Shown: positions 47,427 through 56,557, numbered from the stretch's first letter. The stretch: 64,000 bases of DNA from Paenibacillus tianjinensis (GCF_017086365.1 NZ_CP070969.1:1922001-1986000); one strand, 5' to 3'. Made by a program: numbers and translations. Notes: generated by a model from the sequence alone, not told the origin.

Positions 47427-48242
47427 TTGGATGCTTTTGTTACCCGGTCATTAGATGAAATACGTTTTTGGTCCAGGATCATGAAGGAGCACTCGCTTTT
47501 TCTTGGGTTAGGGTTCAGAGCGGAGGATACGCAATTAAAAAAGGAAGCAAACCAGTTCTATGCTATTTTTGAGGATATTGAGCGAAGAGCTCACGAGTTT
47601 CAAAGCGATGCGGACCCTTTTACCATTCAAGCTTTTAATAATGAAGTTCGTGTTGCGGCAACTAATATCTGGGCGTTTAAGAGAATGGTGCTGGGTCTCA
47701 TACTTCAATGCAAACTCCCCGGTCAAACGAACTTTCCCCTGTTGGTGGATCATGTAAGCCGGGAAGCTAATTATTTCAGAAACCGCTTAGAAGAACTCAA
47801 TGCAGGAAAACTCGAGCCCTTGCCAGATGCTATCATCGATGAAAATGTTTTTTTCTTAAAAATCATGGCCGACCACGCGAAATTTATTGGTCATTTGCTT
47901 GATCCGTCAGAACGGAAATTGGTTGAGCAGGCACGGGAATTTAGTAATGACTTTGATACGCTGGTGTTTCAAGCGGTTGATTTAAGCCATATGCGTCCAC
48001 AATCTCAAACCGTCCCGCTTCTGAGTCAATTTGTTGATGAGAACCGGGTCTCTGTAAAATCATTGCGTGACTTCAAAAAAACTGCACGAGACTTAATCGA
48101 AGAATGCCGGATAAAAAGTATTATTCATCCTTTGTTGGCGGATCACGTATTTCGTGAGGCTGAACGGTTCCTCTTTATTCTCGATATGTTTGATCAATCC
48201 TTATCTGGAGTGAAGGTGAATAAGCGGGAAATCATCCATTAA
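47427..48242 (+). CDS. DUF2935 domain protein
   Basis: A 271-aa protein of the DUF2935 family, function unknown. Two related helical halves are visible, each opening with a pattern of the type RSLDEIRFWSRIMKEHSLFL (first) and NVFFLKIMADHAKFIGHLLDPSE (second), consistent with a duplicated helical bundle bearing conserved His and Glu. The TTG at 47427 is chosen for the GGGAGGG site 6-7 bases upstream; an ATG 14 codons earlier at 47385 lacks one. Base composition is more AT-rich than the neighbours, which may indicate separate origin. Confidence 0.85.
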   Translation: MDAFVTRSLDEIRFWSRIMKEHSLFLGLGFRAEDTQLKKEANQFYAIFEDIERRAHEFQSDADPFTIQAFNNEVRVAATNIWAFKRMVLGLILQCKLPGQTNFPLLVDHVSREANYFRNRLEELNAGKLEPLPDAIIDENVFFLKIMADHAKFIGHLLDPSERKLVEQAREFSNDFDTLVFQAVDLSHMRPQSQTVPLLSQFVDENRVSVKSLRDFKKTARDLIEECRIKSIIHPLLADHVFREAERFLFILDMFDQSLSGVKVNKREIIH

Positions 48243-48271
48243 ATTCTCAGTGGAGCATAGACTGGGTGAAG

Positions 48272-48297
48272 AACGGGCTGAAACGGCCCGTTTTTTT
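48272..48297 (+). terminator. Terminator of the DUF2935 gene
   Basis: AACGGGC / GCCCGTT stem with a 7-base loop followed by TTTTTTT. Confidence 0.85.
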
Positions 48298-48805
48298 ATG
48301 TTGTTATTATTAACCACGGTACCAAACGGACAGCTAAGCCAAACCTGTGGCATCCATGAGGTTAACTGACGTTGCTGAAACAATTTCATTCGAATTCAAG
48401 TAATATTGCCGAGGAAATAACGGGGTGCAATCAGTGAGGGACAAGAATATTCTTGGACTCGGCTTTGGTAAATGGAATTATTATACATATATTCATTAAG
48501 CTGTGGACAGCTGACGGGAAAACCGTGTTGAATCTGGTCTTTACTTAATTGAACAGTATTTGAGAGGAAATGGGAGCAATTAAAGATACGGCCGTCATTT
48601 TGCCCCTGGTTAAGCCTGATTTAATCGGAAAAAACACGGAAAACGGCCATTTCTCCCCTTTGCCGCATTAAAACATGGGTGATAAACTGCTTAAAGTCCC
48701 TAAATTGGAAGCGCTAAAAAAATGGCTTGCGATGTGAGATTTACATCGCAAGCCAAATGTATCTTACGGAGCAGGCGCCGCTTCGCAGGAACAAGTCGTA
48801 AAGCC
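48298..48805. other. Intergenic region before the ABC exporter
   Basis: About 500 bp with no convincing gene on either strand. It is AT-rich and holds a partial inverted relation around GGCCGT / ACGGCC (48589-48648) and a perfect 13-bp dyad at 48723-48755. Confidence 0.6.
48714..48755 (-). terminator. Orphan terminator-like dyad
   Basis: TGGCTTGCGATGT (48723-48735) / ACATCGCAAGCCA (48743-48755), loop GAGATTT. On the minus strand it is followed by TTTTTTT, the form of an intrinsic terminator, but no minus-strand gene precedes it. Confidence 0.55.
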
Positions 48806-48921
48806 AAGTTTATGCTTATGAAGTAAGCTTACTTCGTAAAGCTAAGTTTATGCTTACGAAGCCAGCTTTACTTCGTAAAGCTAAGATTATGCTTACGAAG
48901 CCAGCTTTACTTCGTAAAGCT
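48806..48921 (+). repeat. Three tandem 38-39-bp hairpin repeats next to an ABC transporter start
   Basis: Units at 48806-48843, 48844-48882 and 48883-48921. Each reads close to AAGTTTATGCTTACGAAG + CCAGCTTTACTTCGTAAAGCT; AGCTTTAC-TTC-GTAAAGCT is a perfect hairpin. The last unit ends 2 bases before AAGGAGG. A 39-bp unit keeps frame, so the array would translate as repeated MLTKPALLRKA, but the real start lies beyond it. Confidence 0.85.
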
Positions 48922-48936
48922 TTAAGGAGGAGAGAT

Positions 48937-50712
48937 ATGGATGTTCTCAGGCAACTGCGGGGCTTTTATCGGGAGAAGCTGCACTATTTAATTCTTTCGA
49001 TTATAGCTTTGGCTGCCGCAACTGCAGTGGGGCTTATTACCCCTAATTTGCTAAGAAGGTTGATCGACGATGTAATTGTTCCCCTAAAGTTTACTGAGGT
49101 ACCCGTATTGGCCCTCACCGTAGTAGCAGTAGTAATCGTGAAAGCCTGCCTGCAGTTTGCACACGGCTTTTTTGGAGGCCGGCTTGGTAATTATCTGGCT
49201 TACCGCCTGCGTAATGCCTGCTATGAGAAACTGCAGTTCCTGTCTTTCCGTTATTATGATACCGCTAAGACAGGCGACCTGATGTCCCGGCTGACCGGGG
49301 ATCTGGAAGCGATCCGTAACTTTATCGGTTTCGGCTTCGCTCAATTGCTGAACGTATTTTTTATGGTGCTGTTCGGCTCAATTATGATGTTTACAATCAA
49401 TTGGCAGCTCACGCTTGTCACTCTGATCACTATGCCGTTTCTGGCTGCGGTAGCACTCAGATTCGAATCGAAGATTCACCCGGCCTTTCAGGAGATGCGG
49501 CTCGCCCTAAGCTCTTTGACTACGGCTGTTCAGGAGAATATTACCGGTGTTAGGACCGTCAAATCATTTGCCAGAGAGGCTTATGAAGTTGAGAAATTCT
49601 CGCACCGTAATGAACGTTATAAGGATAATCAGATTTATGCCGCCGAGCTGTGGAGCAAATTTTTCCCGGTCATGGAGCTGCTGGCTTCAGTCAGTATTGC
49701 CATTTTGCTTGGGGTAGGCGGAACACTAGTCATCAACAACCATATGTCGCTGGGTGAGCTGGTAGCCTTCTTCAGTCTGATCTGGTACATCATTGGACCG
49801 GTCTGGGGGCTTGGTTTCCATATCAATAACTATACGCAATCCAAAGCCTCGGGAGAACGGGTTCTTGAAGTGCTTAACCAGCGGATTGATGTGCAGGATA
49901 AAGAAAATGCGCGGACGCTCGAATCCTCGGAGGTCAAGGGAGAAGTTGTATTCGATCATGTAACCTTCGCGTATGGCAACAAGATGCCTGCAGTCAAGGA
50001 TATTCATTTTGAAGCGAAACCCGGTGCGGTGATCGGTTTCCTCGGGGGAACCGGCTCCGGTAAATCAACGATTATCCAGCTGATGATGCGTGCTTATGAT
50101 GTGAATGAAGGACGAATTACCCTGGATGGTGTTGATATCCGGGAGTACAACGTGCGCAGTCTTCGCTCACAGATCTCCACGGTGTTCCAGGAGACGTTCC
50201 TGTTCTCCTCGTCAATCCGCAATAATATTTCCTATGGCCTCAAAAATGTGAGCATGGACGATATTATCCGTGCCGCTGAGCTTGCCAAAGCTCATGATTT
50301 CATTATGGAGATGCCGGACGGATACGATACGGTTGTCGGTGAACGGGGGATGGGACTCTCGGGAGGCCAGAAGCAGCGGATTGCCATCGCCAGAGCCCTG
50401 CTTAAGAATCCGCGGATTCTTATTCTGGATGATGCGACAAGTGCCGTTGATATGGAGACAGAGCATGAGATTCAGGCCGGCTTCCAGGAGGTTATGCGCG
50501 GGCGTACAACGCTGATCATCGCCCACCGGATTTCCTCGCTGCGCCATGCCGACCAGATTATTGTAATGGATCAAGGCCGGATGGTTCAGAAGGGGACGCA
50601 TTCGGAGCTGATCGAAATTCCCGGCCCTTATCAGGATGTCTACCGGATTCAATATGCTGATTATCTGGCCAGAAATACGGAAAGAGGGGAGGGGACTCAG
50701 CATGGAGCTTGA
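48937..50712 (+). CDS. Heterodimeric ABC exporter subunit with degenerate ATP site
   Basis: A 591-aa half-transporter, type IV exporter fold: six membrane helices (about 1-310) and a nucleotide-binding domain with Walker A GGTGSGKST, signature LSGGQKQR and Walker B ILILDDATSAVD. Asp replaces the catalytic Glu after Walker B, as in the degenerate-site partner of BmrC/BmrD-type heterodimers. The start MDVLRQLRG at 48937 follows AAGGAGG by 6 bases; in-frame ATGs upstream lie within the tandem repeats. It overlaps the next gene by 11 bases. Substrate unknown; drugs or lipids are usual for the family. Confidence 0.92.
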   Translation: MDVLRQLRGFYREKLHYLILSIIALAAATAVGLITPNLLRRLIDDVIVPLKFTEVPVLALTVVAVVIVKACLQFAHGFFGGRLGNYLAYRLRNACYEKLQFLSFRYYDTAKTGDLMSRLTGDLEAIRNFIGFGFAQLLNVFFMVLFGSIMMFTINWQLTLVTLITMPFLAAVALRFESKIHPAFQEMRLALSSLTTAVQENITGVRTVKSFAREAYEVEKFSHRNERYKDNQIYAAELWSKFFPVMELLASVSIAILLGVGGTLVINNHMSLGELVAFFSLIWYIIGPVWGLGFHINNYTQSKASGERVLEVLNQRIDVQDKENARTLESSEVKGEVVFDHVTFAYGNKMPAVKDIHFEAKPGAVIGFLGGTGSGKSTIIQLMMRAYDVNEGRITLDGVDIREYNVRSLRSQISTVFQETFLFSSSIRNNISYGLKNVSMDDIIRAAELAKAHDFIMEMPDGYDTVVGERGMGLSGGQKQRIAIARALLKNPRILILDDATSAVDMETEHEIQAGFQEVMRGRTTLIIAHRISSLRHADQIIVMDQGRMVQKGTHSELIEIPGPYQDVYRIQYADYLARNTERGEGTQHGA

Positions 50713-52570
50713 AAAGCTTGACAGCAAACAGGGCGCAGCTGCCGCCGGAAAGAAAAGCAGGAACGCAGAGCAGACGCTTGGTGAACGTTTTGTGTATAAA
50801 GATGATGATCAGATCGATAAGGCATTTGACTGGAAGCAGTTCACCCGGCTGTTCGGGTACATGAAGCCTTATGCGAAGCAGATGCTTCCGCTTGTCGCTG
50901 TGCTGATGGTCCTGGGTACAGTGACGAAGCTGACGGTCCCTTTTCTAACAAGTATGGCCATAGATAAGGCAATCGCTCCGAAGGACGGGAATCCAAGCCT
51001 TTCCCTGTTATATACACTGACAGCCAGCGTAATTGTACTGTACCTGATCCAGTGGATCGCCGGCGTCTACCGGATTAAGTATACGAATGTGATTGGACAA
51101 CGGGTGATTTACGATCTGCGCTCCGATCTATTTCGGCACATCCAGAAGCTCTCGTTTAACTTTTTTGATAAACGCCCGGCTGGTTCTGTACTGGTGCGGG
51201 TGACGAATGACATCAACTCCCTTCAGGATCTGTTTACGAACGGGGTTGTCAATCTGATGATTGACTGCGTCCAGCTTGTCGGCATTATGGTAATTCTGCT
51301 GCTGATTAACTGGAAGCTGGGGCTGGCAGTAATGATTACAGTGCCGGTGATGTTCTTTGTCTCCACCAAGCTTCGGCAGAAAATCCGGATTGCCTGGCAG
51401 GATGTACGGATGAAGAACTCGCGGATCAATTCGCATCTGAACGAATCGATTCAAGGGATCAGAGTTACCCAGGCATATACGCAGGAACGGGAGAACATGC
51501 AGTATTTCGACGCCATGAATATGGACAGCCGCAAATCCTGGAACAAGGCCTCAGCGATGAACCAGGCGTTTGGCCCGATTATTGAGGTCACAGGCGGGTT
51601 CGGTACGATGATCCTGTTCTGGTTTGGCGCCTATCTCATTCAGTCCGGAGAACTTACTGTCGGGTTCCTGGTTGCATTTAGTACGTATGTGAGCAATTTC
51701 TGGGACCCGATCAACCGGCTGGGTCAGATGTATAACCAGCTGCTTGTAGCAATGGCCTCCTCAGAGCGGATATTTGAATACCTCGATGAACAGCCAGCGG
51801 TTCAGGACAAGCCGGATGCGAAGCCGCTGCCGAAGATTCAGGGCGATATTAACTTTAACAAAGTTGTGTTTGAATATGAAAAAGGCCGGGCCGCACTGAA
51901 GGGTATCTCCCTTGATGTTAAAGCCGGCCAGTCAATTGCCTTAGTAGGACATACCGGCTCCGGTAAAAGTACCATCATTAACCTCATCGGACGCTTCTAT
52001 GATATTAAGAGCGGCAGTCTTACGATTGATGGCAGAGATGTCCGTGAGGTCACGCTGCAAAGTCTTCGTGAGCAGATTGGTATTGTGCTCCAGGATACAT
52101 TTATTTTCTCGGGAACGATCCGTGACAATATCCGCTTTGGCCGGCTGGACGCAACAGATGCGGAAGTCGAAGAGGTCGCCAAGGCAGTCGATGCGCATGA
52201 CTTTATTATGAAGCTGCCCGGCGGCTACGAGACCGAGGTGGAGGAACGGGGAAGTGCCCTGTCCATGGGACAGCGCCAGCTGCTCTCCTTTGCCCGGGCG
52301 CTGCTGGCCGATCCACGGCTTCTGATCCTGGATGAAGCAACGGCAAGTATTGATACGGAGACAGAGATCAAGATTCAGGAGGCGCTCAAAATTCTCTTGC
52401 AGGGTCGTACCTCCTTCATCGTAGCCCACCGGTTATCGACCATTCGCCATGCGGACAAAATTGTCGTGCTGGATCACGGGGAGATCAAAGAAGAGGGTAA
52501 TCACGCCGAGCTTACCGCACGCAATGGAATTTACAACGGTCTGATAGAAGCGCAGTTCCGCTTCTTGTAA
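50702..52570 (+). CDS. Heterodimeric ABC exporter subunit with canonical Walker B
   Basis: The partner half-transporter, 622 aa. An N-terminal cytosolic extension of about 50 residues precedes six membrane helices; the ATPase domain has VGHTGSGKST, LSMGQRQLL in place of LSGGQ, and LLILDEATASID with the catalytic Glu. The altered signature here and the degenerate Walker B in the partner would both belong to the same non-catalytic site, as expected for an asymmetric heterodimer. The start at 50702 follows GAGGGGAGGGG. Confidence 0.93.
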   Translation: MELEKLDSKQGAAAAGKKSRNAEQTLGERFVYKDDDQIDKAFDWKQFTRLFGYMKPYAKQMLPLVAVLMVLGTVTKLTVPFLTSMAIDKAIAPKDGNPSLSLLYTLTASVIVLYLIQWIAGVYRIKYTNVIGQRVIYDLRSDLFRHIQKLSFNFFDKRPAGSVLVRVTNDINSLQDLFTNGVVNLMIDCVQLVGIMVILLLINWKLGLAVMITVPVMFFVSTKLRQKIRIAWQDVRMKNSRINSHLNESIQGIRVTQAYTQERENMQYFDAMNMDSRKSWNKASAMNQAFGPIIEVTGGFGTMILFWFGAYLIQSGELTVGFLVAFSTYVSNFWDPINRLGQMYNQLLVAMASSERIFEYLDEQPAVQDKPDAKPLPKIQGDINFNKVVFEYEKGRAALKGISLDVKAGQSIALVGHTGSGKSTIINLIGRFYDIKSGSLTIDGRDVREVTLQSLREQIGIVLQDTFIFSGTIRDNIRFGRLDATDAEVEEVAKAVDAHDFIMKLPGGYETEVEERGSALSMGQRQLLSFARALLADPRLLILDEATASIDTETEIKIQEALKILLQGRTSFIVAHRLSTIRHADKIVVLDHGEIKEEGNHAELTARNGIYNGLIEAQFRFL

Positions 52571-52574
52571 GTGC

Positions 52575-52621
52575 AAAAGCAGCAGCCTTCTCCTGGAGTC
52601 AGGGAATAAGCTGCTGCTTTT
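52575..52621 (+). terminator. Terminator of the ABC exporter operon
   Basis: A 12-bp perfect stem AAAAGCAGCAGC / GCTGCTGCTTTT with a 23-base loop. Confidence 0.75.
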
Positions 52622-52644
52622 CAATGTGGGAATTCAGTTGTACG

Positions 52645-52893
52645 CTATCTGTGCCCTTTACCGGCTTTGCCGTTCATTCTCACTTCATACAGCTGAGCAC
52701 TGATCACCTGCTGCCACGCGGTATCCTCCGTCTGGGCAGCCAGCAGTGCTTCGTTGTTCAGCCGCCCCATCTCCCAGCAGTAAACCGCATTAGCATGCAG
52801 GCAATGCTGCTGCTCTGTGAGTTCGGCTGCTGACAGCGGACGTCTTCGGCTTATCGTATATAGCTCTGCCAAGCGCTGATGAACCGGTAGCAT
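52645..52893 (-). CDS. Small conserved Paenibacillus-type protein
   Basis: An 82-aa soluble, probably helical protein: MLPVHQRLAELYTISRRR, then a segment ending ELTEQQHCLHANAVYCWEMGRLNN. It resembles short hypothetical proteins common in Paenibacillus (DUF7667-like, from memory). The ATG at 52893 has AGGGGGG 7-8 bases upstream. Function unknown. Confidence 0.65.
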   Translation of the reverse strand: MLPVHQRLAELYTISRRRPLSAAELTEQQHCLHANAVYCWEMGRLNNEALLAAQTEDTAWQQVISAQLYEVRMNGKAGKGHR

Positions 52894-52992
52894 CTTAATG
52901 CCCCCCTTTGTATGATGAATGATTACCTTATTAGCGTCGCCAGAGATTTCACCATTCAAACACTGCATGATAAGATTACAGGCAAAACTAAA

Positions 52993-53027
52993 CGGCCTCA
53001 GTCCCTTTGACTTCAGGACTAAGGCCG
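52993..53027 (-). terminator. Terminator of the first HD-GYP gene
   Basis: CGGCCTCAGTCC / GGACTAAGGCCG (one mismatch); on the minus strand TTTAGTTTTG follows. Confidence 0.65.
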
Positions 53028-53060
53028 CTTATAGATAACTTATTTAGGAAGCTCTTTATA

Positions 53061-54104
53061 CTATTCCATATAAATCTCAACCACGGCAATTTGGCGTTCA
53101 CGGGACAGATCGAGGAATTTCCCTTCGCTTTGCACCAGCGGACGGAAAACATCCAGCGGATTGTTCATGATAATAACACCCATGTCACCGGTACTGAGCA
53201 GCACTTTTTTGCCGATAAAGTTGGGCATCAGATGCTGGATAAAAGCTTGTACAGGTCTGCCGTTGAGTTTACCGAAGCTAAGGGAATTAATTTCCCGCAT
53301 GACAGAGATGAGCTCCTGCTTCGATTGATAGACACGGTGAGAGGTCATTGCACTATAAATGTCGGCAACGGCAGCAATTTGGGCATACGGATGAATATCG
53401 GATTTAGTCAGATTATGCGGATATCCGCTCCCGTCTTCACGTTCATGATGCTGCAGGGCAACCAGAGCCGTGAAAGGATCATTCATGGAATTGTTAATAA
53501 TTTCCTGGCCGTAAATCGTATGTAATTTCACTTCTTCATATTCTTCGGGTGTGAGTTTGCCCGGCTTGTTAAGTATAGTAGGATTAATCCGGCATTTCCC
53601 GATGTCGATCAGATATCCGGCACGTCCTATTTCATAGCACTCCCTCTTGGAATATCCAAGCCATGAGGATATATAGTAAGAAAGCATGCCTACCTGCAGG
53701 GAATGGTTATAGGTGTAATTGTCATCACGGTCCAGCAGAAGCAGCAGCGATACTACATCTTTATGCTTGTCCAGCGTGACCAGGGTAGGCTGAAGAATAT
53801 CATCTACTACAGTCTGGTTAAAGCTTCCTTTAGTCAACGCTTCCATATATACGGATTCGAAACCTTCGATACTGTTGTCAAAATTGGCGGCGACAGCCTG
53901 GATGATAGAGGACCTGCTTGTTGGTGCAGCTTCTGCTTCCCGTACATCTTCGATGTCGACATAATCTACTCCATGCTGTATTAGCTTGGCAATTTCCTCT
54001 GATTGAAGACGTGACCCTTTTGGCAATACATGCAGCCCTGTAGAACTAAAGGTATCCATCCTCAGGAAATCACCTGCTTTTAGATCCATGACGTGTACTC
54101 TCAA
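53061..54104 (-). CDS. HD-GYP domain protein with altered HD motif
   Basis: A 347-aa cytosolic protein of the HD-GYP (cyclic di-GMP phosphodiesterase) family. The N-terminal ~110 residues are a small regulatory domain (VHVMDLKAGDFLRMDTF). The HD-GYP domain has YNHSLQVGMLSYY, LNKPGKLTPEEYEEVKLHT, LQHHEREDGSGYPHNL and VADIYSAMTSHRVY. The HD doublet, however, reads LIDIGK: residue 166 is Ile where the metal-binding His is expected (D167 kept). The TTG start at 54104 follows AAGGTGG. Catalysis may be lost or reduced; a sensing or binding role is possible. Compare the intact paralogue at 57541. Confidence 0.88.
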   Translation of the reverse strand: MRVHVMDLKAGDFLRMDTFSSTGLHVLPKGSRLQSEEIAKLIQHGVDYVDIEDVREAEAAPTSRSSIIQAVAANFDNSIEGFESVYMEALTKGSFNQTVVDDILQPTLVTLDKHKDVVSLLLLLDRDDNYTYNHSLQVGMLSYYISSWLGYSKRECYEIGRAGYLIDIGKCRINPTILNKPGKLTPEEYEEVKLHTIYGQEIINNSMNDPFTALVALQHHEREDGSGYPHNLTKSDIHPYAQIAAVADIYSAMTSHRVYQSKQELISVMREINSLSFGKLNGRPVQAFIQHLMPNFIGKKVLLSTGDMGVIIMNNPLDVFRPLVQSEGKFLDLSRERQIAVVEIYME

Positions 54105-54189
54105 TGACTATGCCACCTTACCTTACTTAAGTGATTTTTTTCCAGCATAGCAACAAAGTCTGAATTATTCAATGGTTATGAAGTAATGA

Positions 54190-54903
54190 TTATACAGGCT
54201 TATAATCCTTAGCTTTGGGGTCAGAACCTAACCATTTTTCACCGGTTTCACTGATATCTTTTTTCCAAACAGGAACTGAGGCTTTTAGTTTCTCTATCGC
54301 ATATCGGCTGGCTTCATAGCAGGTGTCACGGTGCGGGGCGGACACGGCAATGATCACACTGGCCTCCTTAAGTCCTACAAATCCAATCCGATGTGCAATT
54401 GCGCATCTTGCATTCCAGCGCTCCTGTACATCGCTGCCGATTTCCTGCAGTTTACTGAGTGCCATCGGGATGTATGCCTCATAATGAAGTGCTGTTGTCC
54501 GCTCTTCTCCAGTCATTTCACGAGTTGTTCCAACGAATATTAGGGAGGCCCCGTGATTGCTGTCCAGCACTTTGTCTAACATCATTTCTGCACTCAAAGG
54601 CTGGTCCGTAAGGAGGTAAAGGCCGTCTGCTGTTTCACCGCCTGATTCTTCGGGTTCACCTCCGGAAACAGGAGGAATCAGTGCAATCTCGGATTCAGCG
54701 GAGATTACAGTGTCGTCCGGTGCATACTCGCGGTCGATGGCTACCAGCGAAACATTGATTTGCGGTGCAGCATCAGGATAAGAGGCAGCAAGCAGTTCCT
54801 TGAGTTTTCCCGCGGTCAGCGGGGTTTCATGGGCTTGGAAGTCCAGGGAAGAAGTGCCGATTACTTCGGCCAGGCCGGCGAATAGACGGATGGTTAATTG
54901 CAT
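54190..54903 (-). CDS. MoaD-MoaE fusion, molybdopterin synthase
   Basis: A 237-aa fusion of the two molybdopterin synthase subunits. The N-terminal MoaD part (1-81) is a ubiquitin-like fold ending IALIPPVSGG, and the MoaE part follows after an acidic linker (about 82-95): SLIFVGTTREMTGEERTTALHYEAY, AIAHRIGFVGLKEASVIIAVSAPHRD and the catalytic Lys region VPVWKKDI. In separate MoaD the terminal Gly-Gly carries the sulfur; here it is internal, so processing would be needed for normal function. The ATG at 54903 has GAGGTGAT upstream. No other molybdenum genes are in the window. Confidence 0.93.
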   Translation of the reverse strand: MQLTIRLFAGLAEVIGTSSLDFQAHETPLTAGKLKELLAASYPDAAPQINVSLVAIDREYAPDDTVISAESEIALIPPVSGGEPEESGGETADGLYLLTDQPLSAEMMLDKVLDSNHGASLIFVGTTREMTGEERTTALHYEAYIPMALSKLQEIGSDVQERWNARCAIAHRIGFVGLKEASVIIAVSAPHRDTCYEASRYAIEKLKASVPVWKKDISETGEKWLGSDPKAKDYKPV

Positions 54904-55041
54904 GTTTGATATCACCTCGGAGTTCTAATAATGATTACAATATACCATATTGCCCCTGAAAATGTTATGCTAGGCTTTATAAGATTACATGCCTGCCGCT
55001 TCTGTCAGAACGGCTTTACAGGTGGAAGGGAACTATAGCTC

Positions 55042-56481
55042 ATGGAGTCCGTGCCGCAAAAACTGACCATACTTCACACAAATGATATACATAGCCATTT
55101 TGAGACGATGAGTTCCATTGCTGCTGAAATAGCCGGCCAGAAAGCTGCAGCCGGTGAGGACTCCGTGCTTCTCGTGGATATCGGGGATCATATGGACCGG
55201 GCTGCTGTGGAAACAGAAGGTACGATGGGCCAGGCGAACATTGATATACTCAATTTAACCGGGTACGACGCTGTAACCATCGGTAATAATGAAGGGCTGA
55301 CCTTTTCTCCAGAGACACTGTCCGCTCTATTCTCCGGGCTGCTGTGCCCGGTGGTATGCTGTAATTTCCTGGATTCCATGACAGGGCAGCCTCCGCACTG
55401 GATGAAGCAGCAGGCTATTGTCGAAAAGAATGGTGTGAAGATCGGCATTACCGGGGCCACTGCTGCGTTTACGTCCTTCTATTCGCTGCTGGGCTGGGAT
55501 GTCTCCGATCCCGAGGATGCTCTTCGGGAGCAGTGCCGGCTGCTCGCTCCGCAGGTCGATCTTGTTATTATCCTATCCCACCTCGGCTTGCCGGCAGATA
55601 AGCTGCTGGCTGAGAGGCTGGAGGGCGTACATGCCATTCTCGGCGGACATACGCATCATCTGCTGGAGCAGCCGCTGCTGATTAACGGGACGGCTGTGTG
55701 CGGCGCCGGGAAGTTTGGCCGTTATGTGGGACGGCTGCAGTTTGAGCGGACGGAACCCGGGGCGGCGTTCAAGCTCGTAAGCGGAGTGTGCATTGAGCTG
55801 GATCCGCAGCTTACGGAGACTTTAGTCGCGCCTGCAGCAGCACTGCATCTGCTTCACGGGCGAGAGGCACTGGAAGAAACTGTAGCGATCACGGATCATG
55901 AGCTTCCGCTGAATCTGCTGGGAGAATCTCCTTTCGGCAATCTGCTGGCTCAGGCAGTGAGACGGTTTACAGGCAGTCCGCTGTCTCTGGTCAATACTGG
56001 TCAGCTGCTGGGGGCGCTGCCGCAAGGCAATATTACAGCAGGCCTGCTGCATGCGCTATGTCCGTCACCGATTAATCCCTGTATCATTAAGCTGATGGGG
56101 AAAGATATCAGGACGGCACTCATGCAGAGCCTTACGGAGGAATTCTGTAATAAAGCGATCTTCGGTTATGGATTCCGGGGAAAGGTGCTCGGCAGCCTGG
56201 CTGTCGACGGATTAAAAATCTTGTACGATCCTGCAGTAATGCCTTATGATAACAGTATTGCAGTTTTTGTCGACGGGGAGCCGCTGGAGGACAGCAGGGA
56301 ATATAACGTTGGGACCCTGGATATGTTCACCTTCCGCATAGGGTATGAGAGTCTTGCGAACGGGCGTGACCCGGTGTATCTGGTGCCCCACTTCCTGCGC
56401 GATCTGCTTCGGATGGAATTGCAGCGCCCGGGAAGTCTCGAAGAAAGTGCAGATGTCCGCTGGAAGAACACATCCATATAA
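55042..56481 (+). CDS. yunD: Metallophosphatase / 5'-nucleotidase-like protein YunD
   Basis: A 479-aa protein of the UshA-like two-domain family (B. subtilis YunD is about 460 aa), acting on nucleotides or related phosphoesters. It lacks a signal peptide, so it is cytosolic. The metal motifs are LHTNDIHSHF, LLVDIGDHMD, TIGNNEGL (GNN in place of the usual GNH), IILSHLG and ILGGHTHH. The C-terminal substrate domain has NLLAQAVRRFTG and YNVGTLDMFTF. Exact substrate unknown. Confidence 0.88.
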   Translation: MESVPQKLTILHTNDIHSHFETMSSIAAEIAGQKAAAGEDSVLLVDIGDHMDRAAVETEGTMGQANIDILNLTGYDAVTIGNNEGLTFSPETLSALFSGLLCPVVCCNFLDSMTGQPPHWMKQQAIVEKNGVKIGITGATAAFTSFYSLLGWDVSDPEDALREQCRLLAPQVDLVIILSHLGLPADKLLAERLEGVHAILGGHTHHLLEQPLLINGTAVCGAGKFGRYVGRLQFERTEPGAAFKLVSGVCIELDPQLTETLVAPAAALHLLHGREALEETVAITDHELPLNLLGESPFGNLLAQAVRRFTGSPLSLVNTGQLLGALPQGNITAGLLHALCPSPINPCIIKLMGKDIRTALMQSLTEEFCNKAIFGYGFRGKVLGSLAVDGLKILYDPAVMPYDNSIAVFVDGEPLEDSREYNVGTLDMFTFRIGYESLANGRDPVYLVPHFLRDLLRMELQRPGSLEESADVRWKNTSI

Positions 56482-56557
56482 CAAGCCTCAACTACATAAG
56501 TTTAGACTACAGCCGAAACTGGAGAGGTTTACAAATATCTAAGATCAGGAGGAAGTT

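Noticed and set aside
48850..48936. N-terminal extension MLTKPALLRKA… of the first ABC exporter subunit
   Set aside because: It is translation of the tandem hairpin repeats; the true start at 48937 has its own AAGGAGG.
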